A DNA stretch of 51,201 nucleotides from CAZMGV01 sp964565925 (GCA_964565925.1 CAZMGV010000025.1:1-51201), one strand, 5' to 3'; positions 32,710-43,128 are shown, numbered from the stretch's first letter. Program-made: numbers and translations. The notes: generated from the letters alone by a model not told the origin.

Positions 32710-32823
32710 AGTCCGGAATTGTCACTCCCAGAACACGGAAAATTTGGTTCTGAACACACCCGAAAATCCACAGGTAAAGAGATGTAAATGCCTGTAATTC
32801 AAGGGTAATTTGGCAATTTGTCG

Positions 32824-32853
32824 TTGCGCCGGATTACGGGTTCTAAGTAGTCT
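32824..32853 (+). promoter_or_regulatory. Predicted promoter of the surface operon
   Basis: TTGCGC (32824-32829) and TAGTCT (32848-32853) are 18 bases apart in an AT-richer stretch. The same -10 hexamer occurs ahead of aspS. The untranslated leader would be about 200 bases if translation starts at 33061. Confidence 0.4.
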
Positions 32854-33060
32854 TTAATTCGCATCACGGCACCAGAAGCTTGTCCCGATGGACCGGCTTT
32901 TATGAACTCGGCGCAGCCGGAAAAGCACCTGTTTTTCCGGTTGCGGCGTGTCGCTGATGGCTGCAGAGACCTGTCTGCCAACGGGGGACCTGCGCCATCG
33001 GCATGTGTGGTGAGAGTCGGATCACTCTGTCCCGGCGTTAATCGTCATTGGGGACCTGGA

Positions 33061-36000
33061 GTGGAGCGGTTATTTCGGGTGGATTCACTGGTTTCGAAAT
33101 CCCGGCCTTCGCGATCCGGCCCTTCGGGGTCTGAAAGCGGAATCGTACGCCGGTGGCTGGCCACCCTGCGCCGCAGTGCGTGCCTGATGGCCGTGATTGT
33201 TGCCGGACTCCTCTGGACGGCCGGTTGCGAAAACAAGAATACCGCCCGCCCGCTCTCCGATTCGATCCCACCGGGCCAGGACTATCACCACTCTCCGCCC
33301 GCCCACGACATCCTCGTGCAGTTCACCGCGCTCGCCAAGGCCGGCCAGCTGGACGCGCTCGTGGTGTCGTTCCAGGAGATTTACCGCACCGGAGGCCTGA
33401 AAGAACTGGTCGACGCGCTGTCGCTGATCGCCAACTCGCAACGCGTGGACGAGCTTTCCCGCGTGCTCAATTCGCTGATCGACCGGGGCACGATCTTCCA
33501 GTTCACGCCGATCTCGACCGACCTGCTCCGCGTGCTCGCCGAAGACCGCAACTTCGCCCAGCCCGGTGTCCAGTCGTCCTACGACATGCTGACCGTGCTG
33601 TTCGAGAGCGGCGCCGTGCAGGATCTTCTGCCGGCGGTCCGCAACCTGCTCGCCCCGGAATTCAGGAACAACGACCCGATTTTCTCCGACCCCCGCGTCG
33701 AAGTGGTCGGCATCCTGCTCCAGCTGAACGACAAGCTCGGCTCCCAGGGCACCCAGAACATTCTGGACCAGCTGAACCTGGGTCTGGTTCCCTATTCGCA
33801 GGTGCTGCCGCCGGATCAGGCGTTCCTGGACCGGAGCGTGAACGGCGTCTTCGCGCTGCTGTCGGCCAGCGGCAACACGACCGTCGACACGCTGGGGACG
33901 CTCACCTCGGCGACCTCGACCTTCCGGCTGGACGGCAGCGATCTGATCCATACCTACCCCAACGCCTGCATTCCCGATCCGCCGCAGGATCCGCTCAACT
34001 TCCCGCAGGCCGTGCCGCTGGATGACTACCGGCTGTCGTTCCGGGTCCGGATCCTCACCGGCGTCAACGCGGGGCTGACGTTCAATATCGCCTCCGTGCA
34101 GAACCAGTCGACCCTGATACTCTGCCCCAACGCGTTTGTGCCCAGCTCCGTCAGCCCGCTGAATGTCGGAGCGGCGCTCCAGAACGACGTGAACTTCCGC
34201 TTCCAGATCATGGCGCCGTCGAGCGTCCGCGCGACCGACCTGTTCGTGGACGACCTGCTCGTCGATCCGCAGATCATCGGCGAGCTTTACGACTACGCCG
34301 TGGATTCGTCGCCGGTCGGCGGCGCGGTCTACAGCTTCCACGACCCGGCGAGCCCTATCATGCGCGACTTCAACGAGAGCGGCGTGGCCGTGGGCGACAT
34401 CGTTCACTTCACCAGCGGCGTGAACTCCGGCCTCGATTTCAGCATCACGATGCCGGCCACCGCGACGCTGACCATCAAGCCGCGTTTCCTCCCGGCTGAG
34501 CTCGCCAACTACGCGGCCTTCGACCAGCAGAACACCACGAACCTCGTCGACCGCAAGAAAAGCCAGACGATCGAGATCGAGCTTCCCCAGACGTCCTACG
34601 TGGGCGACCTGCTGTATATCGCGCCGCAGTCGACCACCGGCCGCTATCCGCGCGGCAACGACCTCAATTCGACCAGCGGATTCTACGTCGCCGACTCGGG
34701 CGATACGACGCTCGCGTTCCGCTTCGCCGAACTGAACATCGTCCGCGACCTTCTGCCGGTTCTGGAACGCGTGATCAGCGGAAAGCTGACGACCGATTCG
34801 CGTACCATTCTCGACCTGTTCCTGCTCACGGACCTGATGCCGGGCAGCCAGTATTACGGCGACAACTTCGTGAGCCCGATCGAACTGATGGCGCTCACCA
34901 GCGTCCGCACCGACCAGAACCGGGACGGGGTGTTCAACGGGCTCGACAACATGGACCGCAACGGCGACGGCTCCTGCCTCTCGATCAAGGACATCGCCGA
35001 AACGATCGACGTGCCGTCGAACCGCCGCATTTCGACGGCACGGTCCGTCGACTACCTGTTCGATTTCCTCAGCGGACCGGACTACTGCCGTCTCGATTTC
35101 CAGGATCTCAACAACGACGGTACTATTTCCGCCGACGAGAACTTCGACGTCAACGGCGACGGGATTTTCGACATCAAGGATTTCTCCTTCGATGTGCTCA
35201 AGAACCCGCTCTATGCAAGCAAGGCGGTCAACTTCGACAAGGACGGCGACGGCCTGCCCGACTGCAGCCTGTTCACGGAACCTCTCGACTGCAACCTGTT
35301 CGACACCAACCTGGACGGCGTTCTGGACAGCGCGGACCAGTTGCCCGCCATCGTCGACCGCAACGGACAGGTGAACCTGGTCAACGGCTTCTCCATCGCC
35401 GACCGGTTCCCCGACGGAGCGCCGGACGGAGTGATCGATTACCGCGACGTGCTAAACACGGTGACCATCACGCCGGATGATTTCTACAGGCCTTCCGATG
35501 CGAACCCATTCACCTTGAACGACAACCTGCCCCGTCTGCTCGATGCGACGCTGGACGGTATCCAGCTCGCCTACGGCGCGGGTTTCGGGCCTGTACTGGA
35601 ACGCGGCGCCTTCGCCCTGGCCGAAGGTCTGCGCAACCCGCTCAAACTGTTCATCAACACCAAGGACAAGAACGGAAACACGGTCCAGGAAGGCCTGCCG
35701 AACGTCATCATCCATGACATCGGCACGGCGATTCTCACCCAGGACCTCGTGAGCAAGGAATACGTCATGGGGCCCGCGCTCAAGGCGTTCTATGCGATGC
35801 TCACCGACGGGCCCATCGGCTACCAGTCGTTCCGCGGCTCGTATTCGGAACGTTACCTGGCGGAACTCGAGCGGCAGTACTCCCTGTCGAACAACCAGTT
35901 CGTGAGCGAGACCCTGAAGAAAGTGAAAGGCAGCGACGGTTCCACCGTGCTGCAGACGCAGGCGCCGGTGAACATCCTCACCAAGGCGTTCACGGTCAAT

Positions 36001-39000
36001 GTCCCCAACGACGACGTGAACCTCTACGGCCGCGTGTTCCCGTACGGCATGCTGGAATTCTTCATGCGGGATACGCTCGGCAATATCTCGAACGATCCGA
36101 CGGCTTCCATAGACGCCCTGTTCATCCGGACCGCCCACAACTACCGCGAAGAAGGACTCTGCCTGGGTCCCTCGGGTTGCAAGGCCGTGCCGATCCAGCA
36201 GGTCACCGACGGGGTGACGATCGATCTGGACCAGGTGGCGCTCTCCACGACGACAGGCGATCCGGGCCGGGATCTGGTGCCGGGCAACGGACTCAGAATG
36301 TTCGGCTTTACCCGCGCCGACGTGCTGCTTTCGTGGAACGCTCCGAACGCCACCGGATGCGACGTATCCGACAGCACCGGACCGGTCGCTTCCGTGGCGG
36401 GCCCTGCCGGCGATATCAACGTCACGCCCCCGCCCGCAGCCCTGTCGACGCTCTACACCATCGTCTGCAACGGCCCCGGCGGACCGGTCGAGGGCGACAT
36501 CACCGTGGAGCAGTCGGGCGGCATCCTGACCGTTCCGATCCCGCTGTTTGCAGCCACTCCGTTCGTGAAAACCGCCGGAGAGGTTTCTACCCTGTCGTGG
36601 ACGGTCGCAAGCGGCGTCAGCAACTGCGATATCGACAACGGGATCGGAGCCGTCGCGTCGCCCTACGGAAGCGTCAACGTGAGTCCCGCCTCGACGACGG
36701 TTTACGTTCTCACCTGCCAGTCCGTATCGGGTGCGGTGACCGCGGCGACGACCATCACCGTCGGCACGGCGGGAGTCGATGAGGGGATGAGCTCGGTCAC
36801 CGCCGATCCGTCGTCCCGTGCCAACCTCGCCAGTTTCGCGCTGGCCGCGCCCGGCGACATTCTCGTCGTTTCGCATACGCCGCTTCATCACGCGGTCTGC
36901 GCCGCCGATGCCGATGACCTTCTGGGTATCGACCCGCTTGCCTCAGACCTCATCCGCAAGACCACCCCGCAACTGGATTCCCAGAGCAATCCGCTCGACC
37001 CGGATACCCTGGACCCCGCCAACTGCGACCAGTACCAGCAGTGGGACCTGCTCACGCACCCCGGGGTCCCCCAGTACCGCGACAACGTGATCGAACTCGA
37101 AAATCTGGATCCGACTCCAGGCCTGCGGTTCGCCGACCGCCGCAGCATGACCGGTATTATCTGCAACAAGGCGACGGTGGACTGCTTCCGCGTCATGCAG
37201 GTGGTCGGCCAGAACGGGCTCTACCTGACCGTGGAAGAAGGGCTGGACGACGATCTCACTCCGGTCGACGACATTGAAACGCGCCTGCAGGGCGGCAACC
37301 TGTATATCGGCACGATGGCGGAGTTCCTGGAACGGCTGCCCAAACAGCTGTTCCAGATCTACAACTTCCACCAGGAAAACGGGGTTATCCCCACCTTCGA
37401 CGGCCTGCCGCCCAACTTCGACTATTCCAACGTGGATATTTCCCGGGCACAGGCCAACAGCGCGCCGGAGTTCCGCCCGTCAGTGGCCCAGCAGCTGACC
37501 CGTGCGCTCCCGATTTTCGACAACAGCAGCGACCTTGCCATTCAGGCCGGAACCGACCTGCGCCGGATCAATCCCGCCGCGACAGGCGCGTTCTCGGGAC
37601 TCCCCATGTCCGGACTGTGCCCGAACAATTCGGTACCCGTGCTTTCCTGCAGCGGCAGATTCAAGGAAAACCCGTTCACGGAAATCAACCACAACGGAAA
37701 GATCGACGAACTCTCGATTTACGTAGGACTGGTCGAACAGAGATTCCAGGTCGCCTCCGTGCCGGCCAACCAGATCCTCTGCGTCAAGACCATTTCCAAA
37801 ACGGGGCTGGCGCTGCCCGCCAGCGTTGCGCTCATTGGCACACCGGGCCCCTCGCCGGACCTGAACTTCTTCGATCCCTTCGCAAATTACGATCCGTCGA
37901 GCCCGGTCAATCCGCCGACGGATCTGGATGTACGCAATGCGAACAACACGATCTGTCACCTTCCCCCGCCTTCCGCGTCGGCCTGTTCGGTCTTCCCCAT
38001 ATACACGCCCGGAAGCAGCCTGCCGATCGTTCCGCGCAACTTCTGCGGGAACAGCCAGAGCAGTGCCGTCGTCTGCGGCGATGCCTACCCGGGCGCGGGC
38101 GCCGGTTGCGTGATCAGCAATTCGTCCCCGCCGTACGGATCCGTCACGGACTACACGATCCGGCGCACGGAAAACGTGGTCGCCCAGCTCATCCCCCAGA
38201 TCGCACGCATCCGCGTGGCGTCGGCCCAGCAGCTCATCGACGACAGCCGGACCCTTTCCGGCCCGCTGCTGGCGAGCGCGCTCACGAGCGAAAACGACAA
38301 GGTTGCGATCCAGGATTCGCTCAAGGCAACCGAAGTGCTGGCGCACACCGGTATCCTTCCGGTCGCCGTGAAGCTGGCCCAGTCGCTGGTACGTCCCAAC
38401 GGCCAGAACCTGGATATCAACGAAGCCGTCATCGCCATGAGCCGTTCGCTGACCCGTTCGCGCCAGCTCGATAACGGTGAAACCACGAACAACCGCATCG
38501 TGCTCCAGCAGCTGGAACCGTTCCTGGCCGCCCTCCTCGACCCGAGTTCGCCGCTGGTCGACGACGGCCTCCAGTTCCTGAACGCGTTCGATGAGGTGAA
38601 GATCCAGAGCGTCACGAACCCGATCCTGGTTCCGGTGATGGGCTCCCCGGGCGACCCGGTGAACGAGTACTTCCTGATCGGTCAGAAGTGCGATCTCGCC
38701 AAGGACGGCGCCGGTCCCTATCCGTGCGAAAACCGTACGGACGGCATTTCGCTCCTGATCGATTTCATCCGTGCCGCCACGGCCACCGTGCCGATGAAAA
38801 CCCGCAACGGATCGCTTCAGTTCGACGCCGACGGCAGTGTCATCCAGATGCATCCCGGGGACTTCCTGACCCAGGGCATGGCGGATTTTCTTGCGCTGGC
38901 CGTCGACTGCATCGTGGGAGATTCCCAGTCGACCGGAGTCGGCACGCCCGTCTTCAACTGCAGTTCTTTCGACGACCCCGCGCAGCTCACCCTGTTCGGC

Positions 39001-39702
39001 GATACCATGGTCCAGGCGGTACTCACCTTCGGCAAGATCGGCACCGATCCGGAATTCGAATCCGAACTGGTTCCGTTCGCATCGACCATTCTCGGCACCG
39101 TCGGCGAACTGGTGCATCAGCCCCGTGGCCAGCGCAAGGAAGATCCGCTGCTGTCCACGCTCCGGCTGTTCACATCGGAGCAGAGCCTCTCCGCCATCTC
39201 GGAAGCGAACAACGCCTTCCAGTCCCTCAACCAGTCGGACCGGCAGAAGCTGCTCTCCTTCATTATCGACCAGTTCGATCCGAACACCGGCGCCGTGGCG
39301 GGCATCATCGACGCGACCGATCCGCTCGTCCGGGCCGACAAGGATCTGGTTTTCCAGCAGGGCATCTCGGAATTCTTCCAGGTGAACGTCGATCTGCCGC
39401 CGGTCGGCTGCTCGGCTGCGCCGTCTCTCGCGGGACAGGTCACTGAATGTATAACGAAAGTACTGGCGGGCGTGCCGGAACAGGACATTCGCTTTTTATA
39501 TGATACCATCGTCGAACTGATCGACAGCGGTACTGCGGATGTTCTGGTCGGCGTGATTTCCCAGATGGTCACCTCCGGGGCGCTGGAAAGGCTTACCCCG
39601 ACGCTGGTGCTCATGTCTCAAGAAGGCGTCACCGATGAAATGGTGATGTTCGTAAGTATTATCCTGCAAAATGGGGTTCTGGGGGTGGACAGACCGAAAT
39701 GA
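33061..39702 (+). CDS. Giant surface lipoprotein with EF-hand-like loops and Ig-like domains
   Basis: One of the largest genes here, about 2210 residues; I recognise no family for the whole. The lipobox LWTAGC puts the lipidated Cys at 33226-33228. Next come helical repeats (33300-33780), beta segments carrying the repeated motif GVNxGLxF (34060-34090 and 34420-34440), a cluster of EF-hand or dockerin-like loops (DQNRDG, DRNGDG, DLNNDG, DVNGDG, DKDGDG, DTNLDG at 34912-35330) that should bind calcium, two Cys-bearing Ig-like domains (about 36320-36770), further Cys-containing beta regions, and a C-terminal helical region (38160-39690). The frame is open to 32902; GTG 33061 with GGGGA upstream is preferred as closer to the signal peptide, but the start is uncertain. 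ATGA overlap with the barrel gene suggests a joint function. Confidence 0.75.
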   Translation: MERLFRVDSLVSKSRPSRSGPSGSESGIVRRWLATLRRSACLMAVIVAGLLWTAGCENKNTARPLSDSIPPGQDYHHSPPAHDILVQFTALAKAGQLDALVVSFQEIYRTGGLKELVDALSLIANSQRVDELSRVLNSLIDRGTIFQFTPISTDLLRVLAEDRNFAQPGVQSSYDMLTVLFESGAVQDLLPAVRNLLAPEFRNNDPIFSDPRVEVVGILLQLNDKLGSQGTQNILDQLNLGLVPYSQVLPPDQAFLDRSVNGVFALLSASGNTTVDTLGTLTSATSTFRLDGSDLIHTYPNACIPDPPQDPLNFPQAVPLDDYRLSFRVRILTGVNAGLTFNIASVQNQSTLILCPNAFVPSSVSPLNVGAALQNDVNFRFQIMAPSSVRATDLFVDDLLVDPQIIGELYDYAVDSSPVGGAVYSFHDPASPIMRDFNESGVAVGDIVHFTSGVNSGLDFSITMPATATLTIKPRFLPAELANYAAFDQQNTTNLVDRKKSQTIEIELPQTSYVGDLLYIAPQSTTGRYPRGNDLNSTSGFYVADSGDTTLAFRFAELNIVRDLLPVLERVISGKLTTDSRTILDLFLLTDLMPGSQYYGDNFVSPIELMALTSVRTDQNRDGVFNGLDNMDRNGDGSCLSIKDIAETIDVPSNRRISTARSVDYLFDFLSGPDYCRLDFQDLNNDGTISADENFDVNGDGIFDIKDFSFDVLKNPLYASKAVNFDKDGDGLPDCSLFTEPLDCNLFDTNLDGVLDSADQLPAIVDRNGQVNLVNGFSIADRFPDGAPDGVIDYRDVLNTVTITPDDFYRPSDANPFTLNDNLPRLLDATLDGIQLAYGAGFGPVLERGAFALAEGLRNPLKLFINTKDKNGNTVQEGLPNVIIHDIGTAILTQDLVSKEYVMGPALKAFYAMLTDGPIGYQSFRGSYSERYLAELERQYSLSNNQFVSETLKKVKGSDGSTVLQTQAPVNILTKAFTVNVPNDDVNLYGRVFPYGMLEFFMRDTLGNISNDPTASIDALFIRTAHNYREEGLCLGPSGCKAVPIQQVTDGVTIDLDQVALSTTTGDPGRDLVPGNGLRMFGFTRADVLLSWNAPNATGCDVSDSTGPVASVAGPAGDINVTPPPAALSTLYTIVCNGPGGPVEGDITVEQSGGILTVPIPLFAATPFVKTAGEVSTLSWTVASGVSNCDIDNGIGAVASPYGSVNVSPASTTVYVLTCQSVSGAVTAATTITVGTAGVDEGMSSVTADPSSRANLASFALAAPGDILVVSHTPLHHAVCAADADDLLGIDPLASDLIRKTTPQLDSQSNPLDPDTLDPANCDQYQQWDLLTHPGVPQYRDNVIELENLDPTPGLRFADRRSMTGIICNKATVDCFRVMQVVGQNGLYLTVEEGLDDDLTPVDDIETRLQGGNLYIGTMAEFLERLPKQLFQIYNFHQENGVIPTFDGLPPNFDYSNVDISRAQANSAPEFRPSVAQQLTRALPIFDNSSDLAIQAGTDLRRINPAATGAFSGLPMSGLCPNNSVPVLSCSGRFKENPFTEINHNGKIDELSIYVGLVEQRFQVASVPANQILCVKTISKTGLALPASVALIGTPGPSPDLNFFDPFANYDPSSPVNPPTDLDVRNANNTICHLPPPSASACSVFPIYTPGSSLPIVPRNFCGNSQSSAVVCGDAYPGAGAGCVISNSSPPYGSVTDYTIRRTENVVAQLIPQIARIRVASAQQLIDDSRTLSGPLLASALTSENDKVAIQDSLKATEVLAHTGILPVAVKLAQSLVRPNGQNLDINEAVIAMSRSLTRSRQLDNGETTNNRIVLQQLEPFLAALLDPSSPLVDDGLQFLNAFDEVKIQSVTNPILVPVMGSPGDPVNEYFLIGQKCDLAKDGAGPYPCENRTDGISLLIDFIRAATATVPMKTRNGSLQFDADGSVIQMHPGDFLTQGMADFLALAVDCIVGDSQSTGVGTPVFNCSSFDDPAQLTLFGDTMVQAVLTFGKIGTDPEFESELVPFASTILGTVGELVHQPRGQRKEDPLLSTLRLFTSEQSLSAISEANNAFQSLNQSDRQKLLSFIIDQFDPNTGAVAGIIDATDPLVRADKDLVFQQGISEFFQVNVDLPPVGCSAAPSLAGQVTECITKVLAGVPEQDIRFLYDTIVELIDSGTADVLVGVISQMVTSGALERLTPTLVLMSQEGVTDEMVMFVSIILQNGVLGVDRPK

Positions 39703-41021
39703 GATCAGAATGCTTCACCGGCTGGCGGAGCCGTTTCCCTGGAGCCCGAATGTGGCTCGTCTGGGGAGCGCTTTTCGCCTTTTGGCTGGGTGTGCCGGAC
39801 CGGGCCAGCGCCCAGTCGCCGGCCATCCAGTTTGGCGTCGGTTCGAGGTCGATCGGTCTGGGCGGAGCCGTCTCCGCCCAGGTCGATGACTTTTCGGCCG
39901 TTTTCTACAACCCCGCAGGACTTGCGAACAAGACAGATCTCCAGCTGTCGGCCGGTCCCCAGCTCATTATCCCCAGCTTCAAGATCAAGGGCTTTGCCGG
40001 CACCCGCAAGGGCACGACAAAGACCTTCCTCGCCAACAACTTCGGCGGCGTGATTCCGATCGGCGGCCCTTTCGAGAGGAAACTCGCGTTCGGTCTGGCC
40101 GCCTATACGCCGTTCCCGACCATCGTGTCGATCCGTATCCGGACGCCGGAAGAGCCGTCCTTTGTCTTCAGCGAAGACCAGTTCCAGACGCCCGTGATTG
40201 CCTTCGGCATGGCCTACCGTTTCAACCAGTATTTCTCGCTGGGCGGCGGCGGACAGCTGCTCGTCAGCGCCAAGGGCAAGATCCGCACCGGGATCGACCT
40301 TGCCAACGCGTCGGTCACCCAGCGCGATACGGCCATCGCCATCGCGCCGACAATAGCGCCCATCATCGGCGCGCAGATCACGCCGATCCGCTATCTGCGG
40401 ATGGGTATCTTCTACCGCAACAAGGTGAAGCCGAAGTTCAACCTGCCGATCGACGTGAATGCCGACATTATCGGGTTCTCGTCGTCGTTCACCAGCTCGA
40501 TCCTGTTCTCGCCGGCGCAGCTGGGCGGAGGCCTCTCCTTCGAAGTGCTGGAAAAGGTCATCCTGTCCACCGACTTCGTCTACGTGTTCTCGTCCCAGAC
40601 GCCGACGCCGGGCATTGCGCTGCGTGTGACGCCGACCGCGCTGCTGGCGCCGATCGTGACCGTGGATCCGCCCCCCAATTTCAACAACACCTACGAACTC
40701 CGGTTCGGCGGCGAATACAAGCTGAACGAGGACATCCGCCTCAGGCTCGGGTATTTCCGCCGCACGACCCCTGTGCCGGAACAGATTTACGACACGAGCT
40801 TCCTCGACTCGACCGCCAACGGTTTCTCGCTCGGCGCGGGCGCGACGCTCAAGGATCCGACGGAAATCCTCCAGAAGCCGTTTACGATCGACTGGCATTT
40901 CCAGTGGATACAGTACTCGCGCCGCACGTATGAACGGGCCTCCCCGCTTCATCCGATCGGCGACCTGATATTCAAGGGCCGGGCATTCAACATCGGCACC
41001 ACATTCACGGTGAGGTTCTAA
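39699..41021 (+). CDS. OmpP1/FadL-like outer-membrane beta-barrel
   Basis: A 440-residue exported protein. The signal peptide ends ASA-Q after a hydrophobic WLVWGALFAFWLGV core. Mature sequence begins with GVGSRSIGLGGA and has DDFSAVFYNPAGLA, the hallmark N-terminal segment of the OmpP1/FadL/TodX family that takes up hydrophobic compounds; alternating strands follow to a C-terminal TFTVRF, a typical barrel end with terminal Phe. A second Met (39750) closer to the hydrophobic core is an alternative start. It overlaps the giant lipoprotein gene and is two bases from the next lipoprotein gene, so the three form an operon. The substrate is unknown. Confidence 0.88.
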   Translation: MRSECFTGWRSRFPGARMWLVWGALFAFWLGVPDRASAQSPAIQFGVGSRSIGLGGAVSAQVDDFSAVFYNPAGLANKTDLQLSAGPQLIIPSFKIKGFAGTRKGTTKTFLANNFGGVIPIGGPFERKLAFGLAAYTPFPTIVSIRIRTPEEPSFVFSEDQFQTPVIAFGMAYRFNQYFSLGGGGQLLVSAKGKIRTGIDLANASVTQRDTAIAIAPTIAPIIGAQITPIRYLRMGIFYRNKVKPKFNLPIDVNADIIGFSSSFTSSILFSPAQLGGGLSFEVLEKVILSTDFVYVFSSQTPTPGIALRVTPTALLAPIVTVDPPPNFNNTYELRFGGEYKLNEDIRLRLGYFRRTTPVPEQIYDTSFLDSTANGFSLGAGATLKDPTEILQKPFTIDWHFQWIQYSRRTYERASPLHPIGDLIFKGRAFNIGTTFTVRF

Positions 41022-41023
41022 GC

Positions 41024-42994
41024 ATGAAAACGAACCCCCAGAAATATTTTCACAGGCTGCGTCACCGGGCGCTGCTGCTTGCCGCAGCCGTGGTGATCGC
41101 CGGTTCCTGCACGGACCCGAACATCCCCGACCCGTTCCCGACCGATCCGCAGGTCGGCTACCTGGCGACCTTCGGAAAGGTTCCGCTGTTCCCGTCCAAC
41201 ACGAGCCAGACCGGCTTCATCTACAGCTTCGACGACTACGGCGTCGGCAGCCCGTACGTCATGATCAACGACGACGGCACCTACTCCATGTATTTTCAGG
41301 GCGACGACCAGCCCGACAGCGTCAACGACCGGTTCGCCTCGTTCGCCATCGGCCGCGTCATTTCGGATACCGAAGGCCAGACCTGGGGTGACCGCGAGGT
41401 TATCATGCTCCGGCGCAACCTGGCGGATACCGATGCCCTCAGTCTCTCTCCATTCGATCCCCCGCAACCGGCGGTCTCCGGATGCGGCCCGGGCGGACTG
41501 ATTGAAAACTGCTACGACTCCAACGGCGTGCTGGACCCGATGGTGTTCGACACGTTCCTGTACTATTCCGGTCCGGGCATCCCCGATTCCGGCCTGCGTT
41601 CCGACGGCGCCGAAGTGCCCGAAGTGCCCTCCGCCATCGGCCGGACGGCGCTGCCGCCAGTCCAGCAGCTCGCCCGCAACGGCGTGCCGTTACTCATCGC
41701 CAACAAGGCCATGGCCTCCGACGATCCGGTCCTCACACAGGAAGACGATGCGTTCTTCAATACGCTGGCCGGATCCTTCAACCCGTTCACGCTTCCCTGC
41801 GACCGGAAGTCCTTCCTGCCGGACGAGTTCACCGCGGCGTCGATCACGGACCTGAATTCGCGCAACCCCGCGACAGGAACCGCCTTCGGTATCGAAGCGG
41901 GTCCCTATCCGTGGGAATCGGGCGGGGTCAGTTCTCCGTTCATGATCACCAACCCGTACACCCCGGGGGAGTCGCTCCTGTACTACACCTGTACCGAAGA
42001 GTTCGGCCGCGATCTGGGCGCGGCCGGCTGCGCCGTCCAGAAGATCGACCGGATCTGCGTCGCCCGGCTGACCGAAGACGCGAACGGACGCCCGGTGGCC
42101 GAGCGAATCATCAGCGACACTTCCGACGTGAAATACGCGACCCCGTCCGCTCCCAACACGCCACTTCCGAACAACATCGTGGTTGGTTTCGGCAACTTCC
42201 CCGGCTTCGACGACGTGGGCAGCGCCGCGCCGACCATCGAGACCTCGACGACCGTGACCGGACGCGTCGTCATGCGCATGTGGTACACCGGCACCAGCGA
42301 GATCGGCGCGCAGCGCATGGGTATCACCGGATCGTTTGACGGCTTCGACTGGGACGCCAACGACTCGACCCTGCGCATCTCGACCATCGTTCCGACGAAC
42401 CCGGTGCTCGTACAGGCGGCCAAGGCAGCCAAACCCGCCTCGGTGTTCGACACCAATGACGTGCTCCGGATCTTCTACGAATCCGAGAGCAAGGAGAAAG
42501 CGTCCATCAACATGGCGACCATCGTCCCGCTGGACGATCTGCTGCCGCCCAAACTCGAGTTCCTGTCGCCGCAGGGCCCCGACCAGGTCGTCACGCAGGA
42601 CGGTTCCGTCACCTTCCGGATTCGCTTCGAAGACTTCGGCGGCTCGGGAGTCGACGAATCGACCTTCCAGATCCGGGTCACTTCGATCCAGACGTCGACG
42701 GGACCGGCGTCCGCGATCACGGCCACCAACAGCCTGACCGGGCTGGGTATCGGAGACGGCGCTCCGCCGGTCCTGAACCTGAACCAGGACTTCAGCCAGG
42801 AGTTCCCGGCATTCCGTTATGACGTGGGCGACAAGGCCGAAGTGGCGCTCACCCTGAACAATTTCAAGATCTCGCCTCCGCTGGCGCCGGGCAAGACAGC
42901 CAATGTGCGCATCGAGGCGGTGATTTTTGACCGCGCCGATGTGAGCAAGCAGCGCGCCGCCCGAAGCGGTGTCGATATCACCGTCATCAAATAG
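41024..42994 (+). CDS. Lipoprotein with beta-propeller-like domain
   Basis: A 656-residue predicted lipoprotein: lipobox VIAGSC with Cys about residue 29. Repeated blocks such as SPYVMINDDGTYSMYFQGDD, SSPFMITNPYTPGESLLYYT and VVMRMWYTGTSEIGAQRMGI look like the blades of a five-bladed propeller of the GH32/43/68 superfamily, spanning about 60-495. A C-terminal beta-sandwich (about 500-655) with GGSGVDESTFQIRV resembles cadherin or Ig-like domains. No obvious catalytic triad of a glycosidase can be assigned, so binding is as likely as hydrolysis. Third gene of the surface operon. Confidence 0.75.
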   Translation: MKTNPQKYFHRLRHRALLLAAAVVIAGSCTDPNIPDPFPTDPQVGYLATFGKVPLFPSNTSQTGFIYSFDDYGVGSPYVMINDDGTYSMYFQGDDQPDSVNDRFASFAIGRVISDTEGQTWGDREVIMLRRNLADTDALSLSPFDPPQPAVSGCGPGGLIENCYDSNGVLDPMVFDTFLYYSGPGIPDSGLRSDGAEVPEVPSAIGRTALPPVQQLARNGVPLLIANKAMASDDPVLTQEDDAFFNTLAGSFNPFTLPCDRKSFLPDEFTAASITDLNSRNPATGTAFGIEAGPYPWESGGVSSPFMITNPYTPGESLLYYTCTEEFGRDLGAAGCAVQKIDRICVARLTEDANGRPVAERIISDTSDVKYATPSAPNTPLPNNIVVGFGNFPGFDDVGSAAPTIETSTTVTGRVVMRMWYTGTSEIGAQRMGITGSFDGFDWDANDSTLRISTIVPTNPVLVQAAKAAKPASVFDTNDVLRIFYESESKEKASINMATIVPLDDLLPPKLEFLSPQGPDQVVTQDGSVTFRIRFEDFGGSGVDESTFQIRVTSIQTSTGPASAITATNSLTGLGIGDGAPPVLNLNQDFSQEFPAFRYDVGDKAEVALTLNNFKISPPLAPGKTANVRIEAVIFDRADVSKQRAARSGVDITVIK

Positions 42995-43015
42995 TATTGC
43001 TGCCACACCGCATAT

Positions 43016-43041
43016 CCGGGCGGCGCCGCGGCGCCGCCCGG
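43016..43041 (+). terminator. GC palindrome after the surface operon
   Basis: A 26-base perfect palindrome CCGGGCGGCGCCG/CGGCGCCGCCCGG, 21 bases after the stop and followed by CCTGTTTC. The stem is very strong but the T-run is weak, so a terminator is likely rather than certain. Confidence 0.55.
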
Positions 43042-43128
43042 CCTGTTTCAGGGGCATTCAGAGGCCCTTCCGGAGTCGGTTTGGCGGGGTTTTACTTCCC
43101 GCTTCCCGCTGGCTAACGAACGTCCCGT

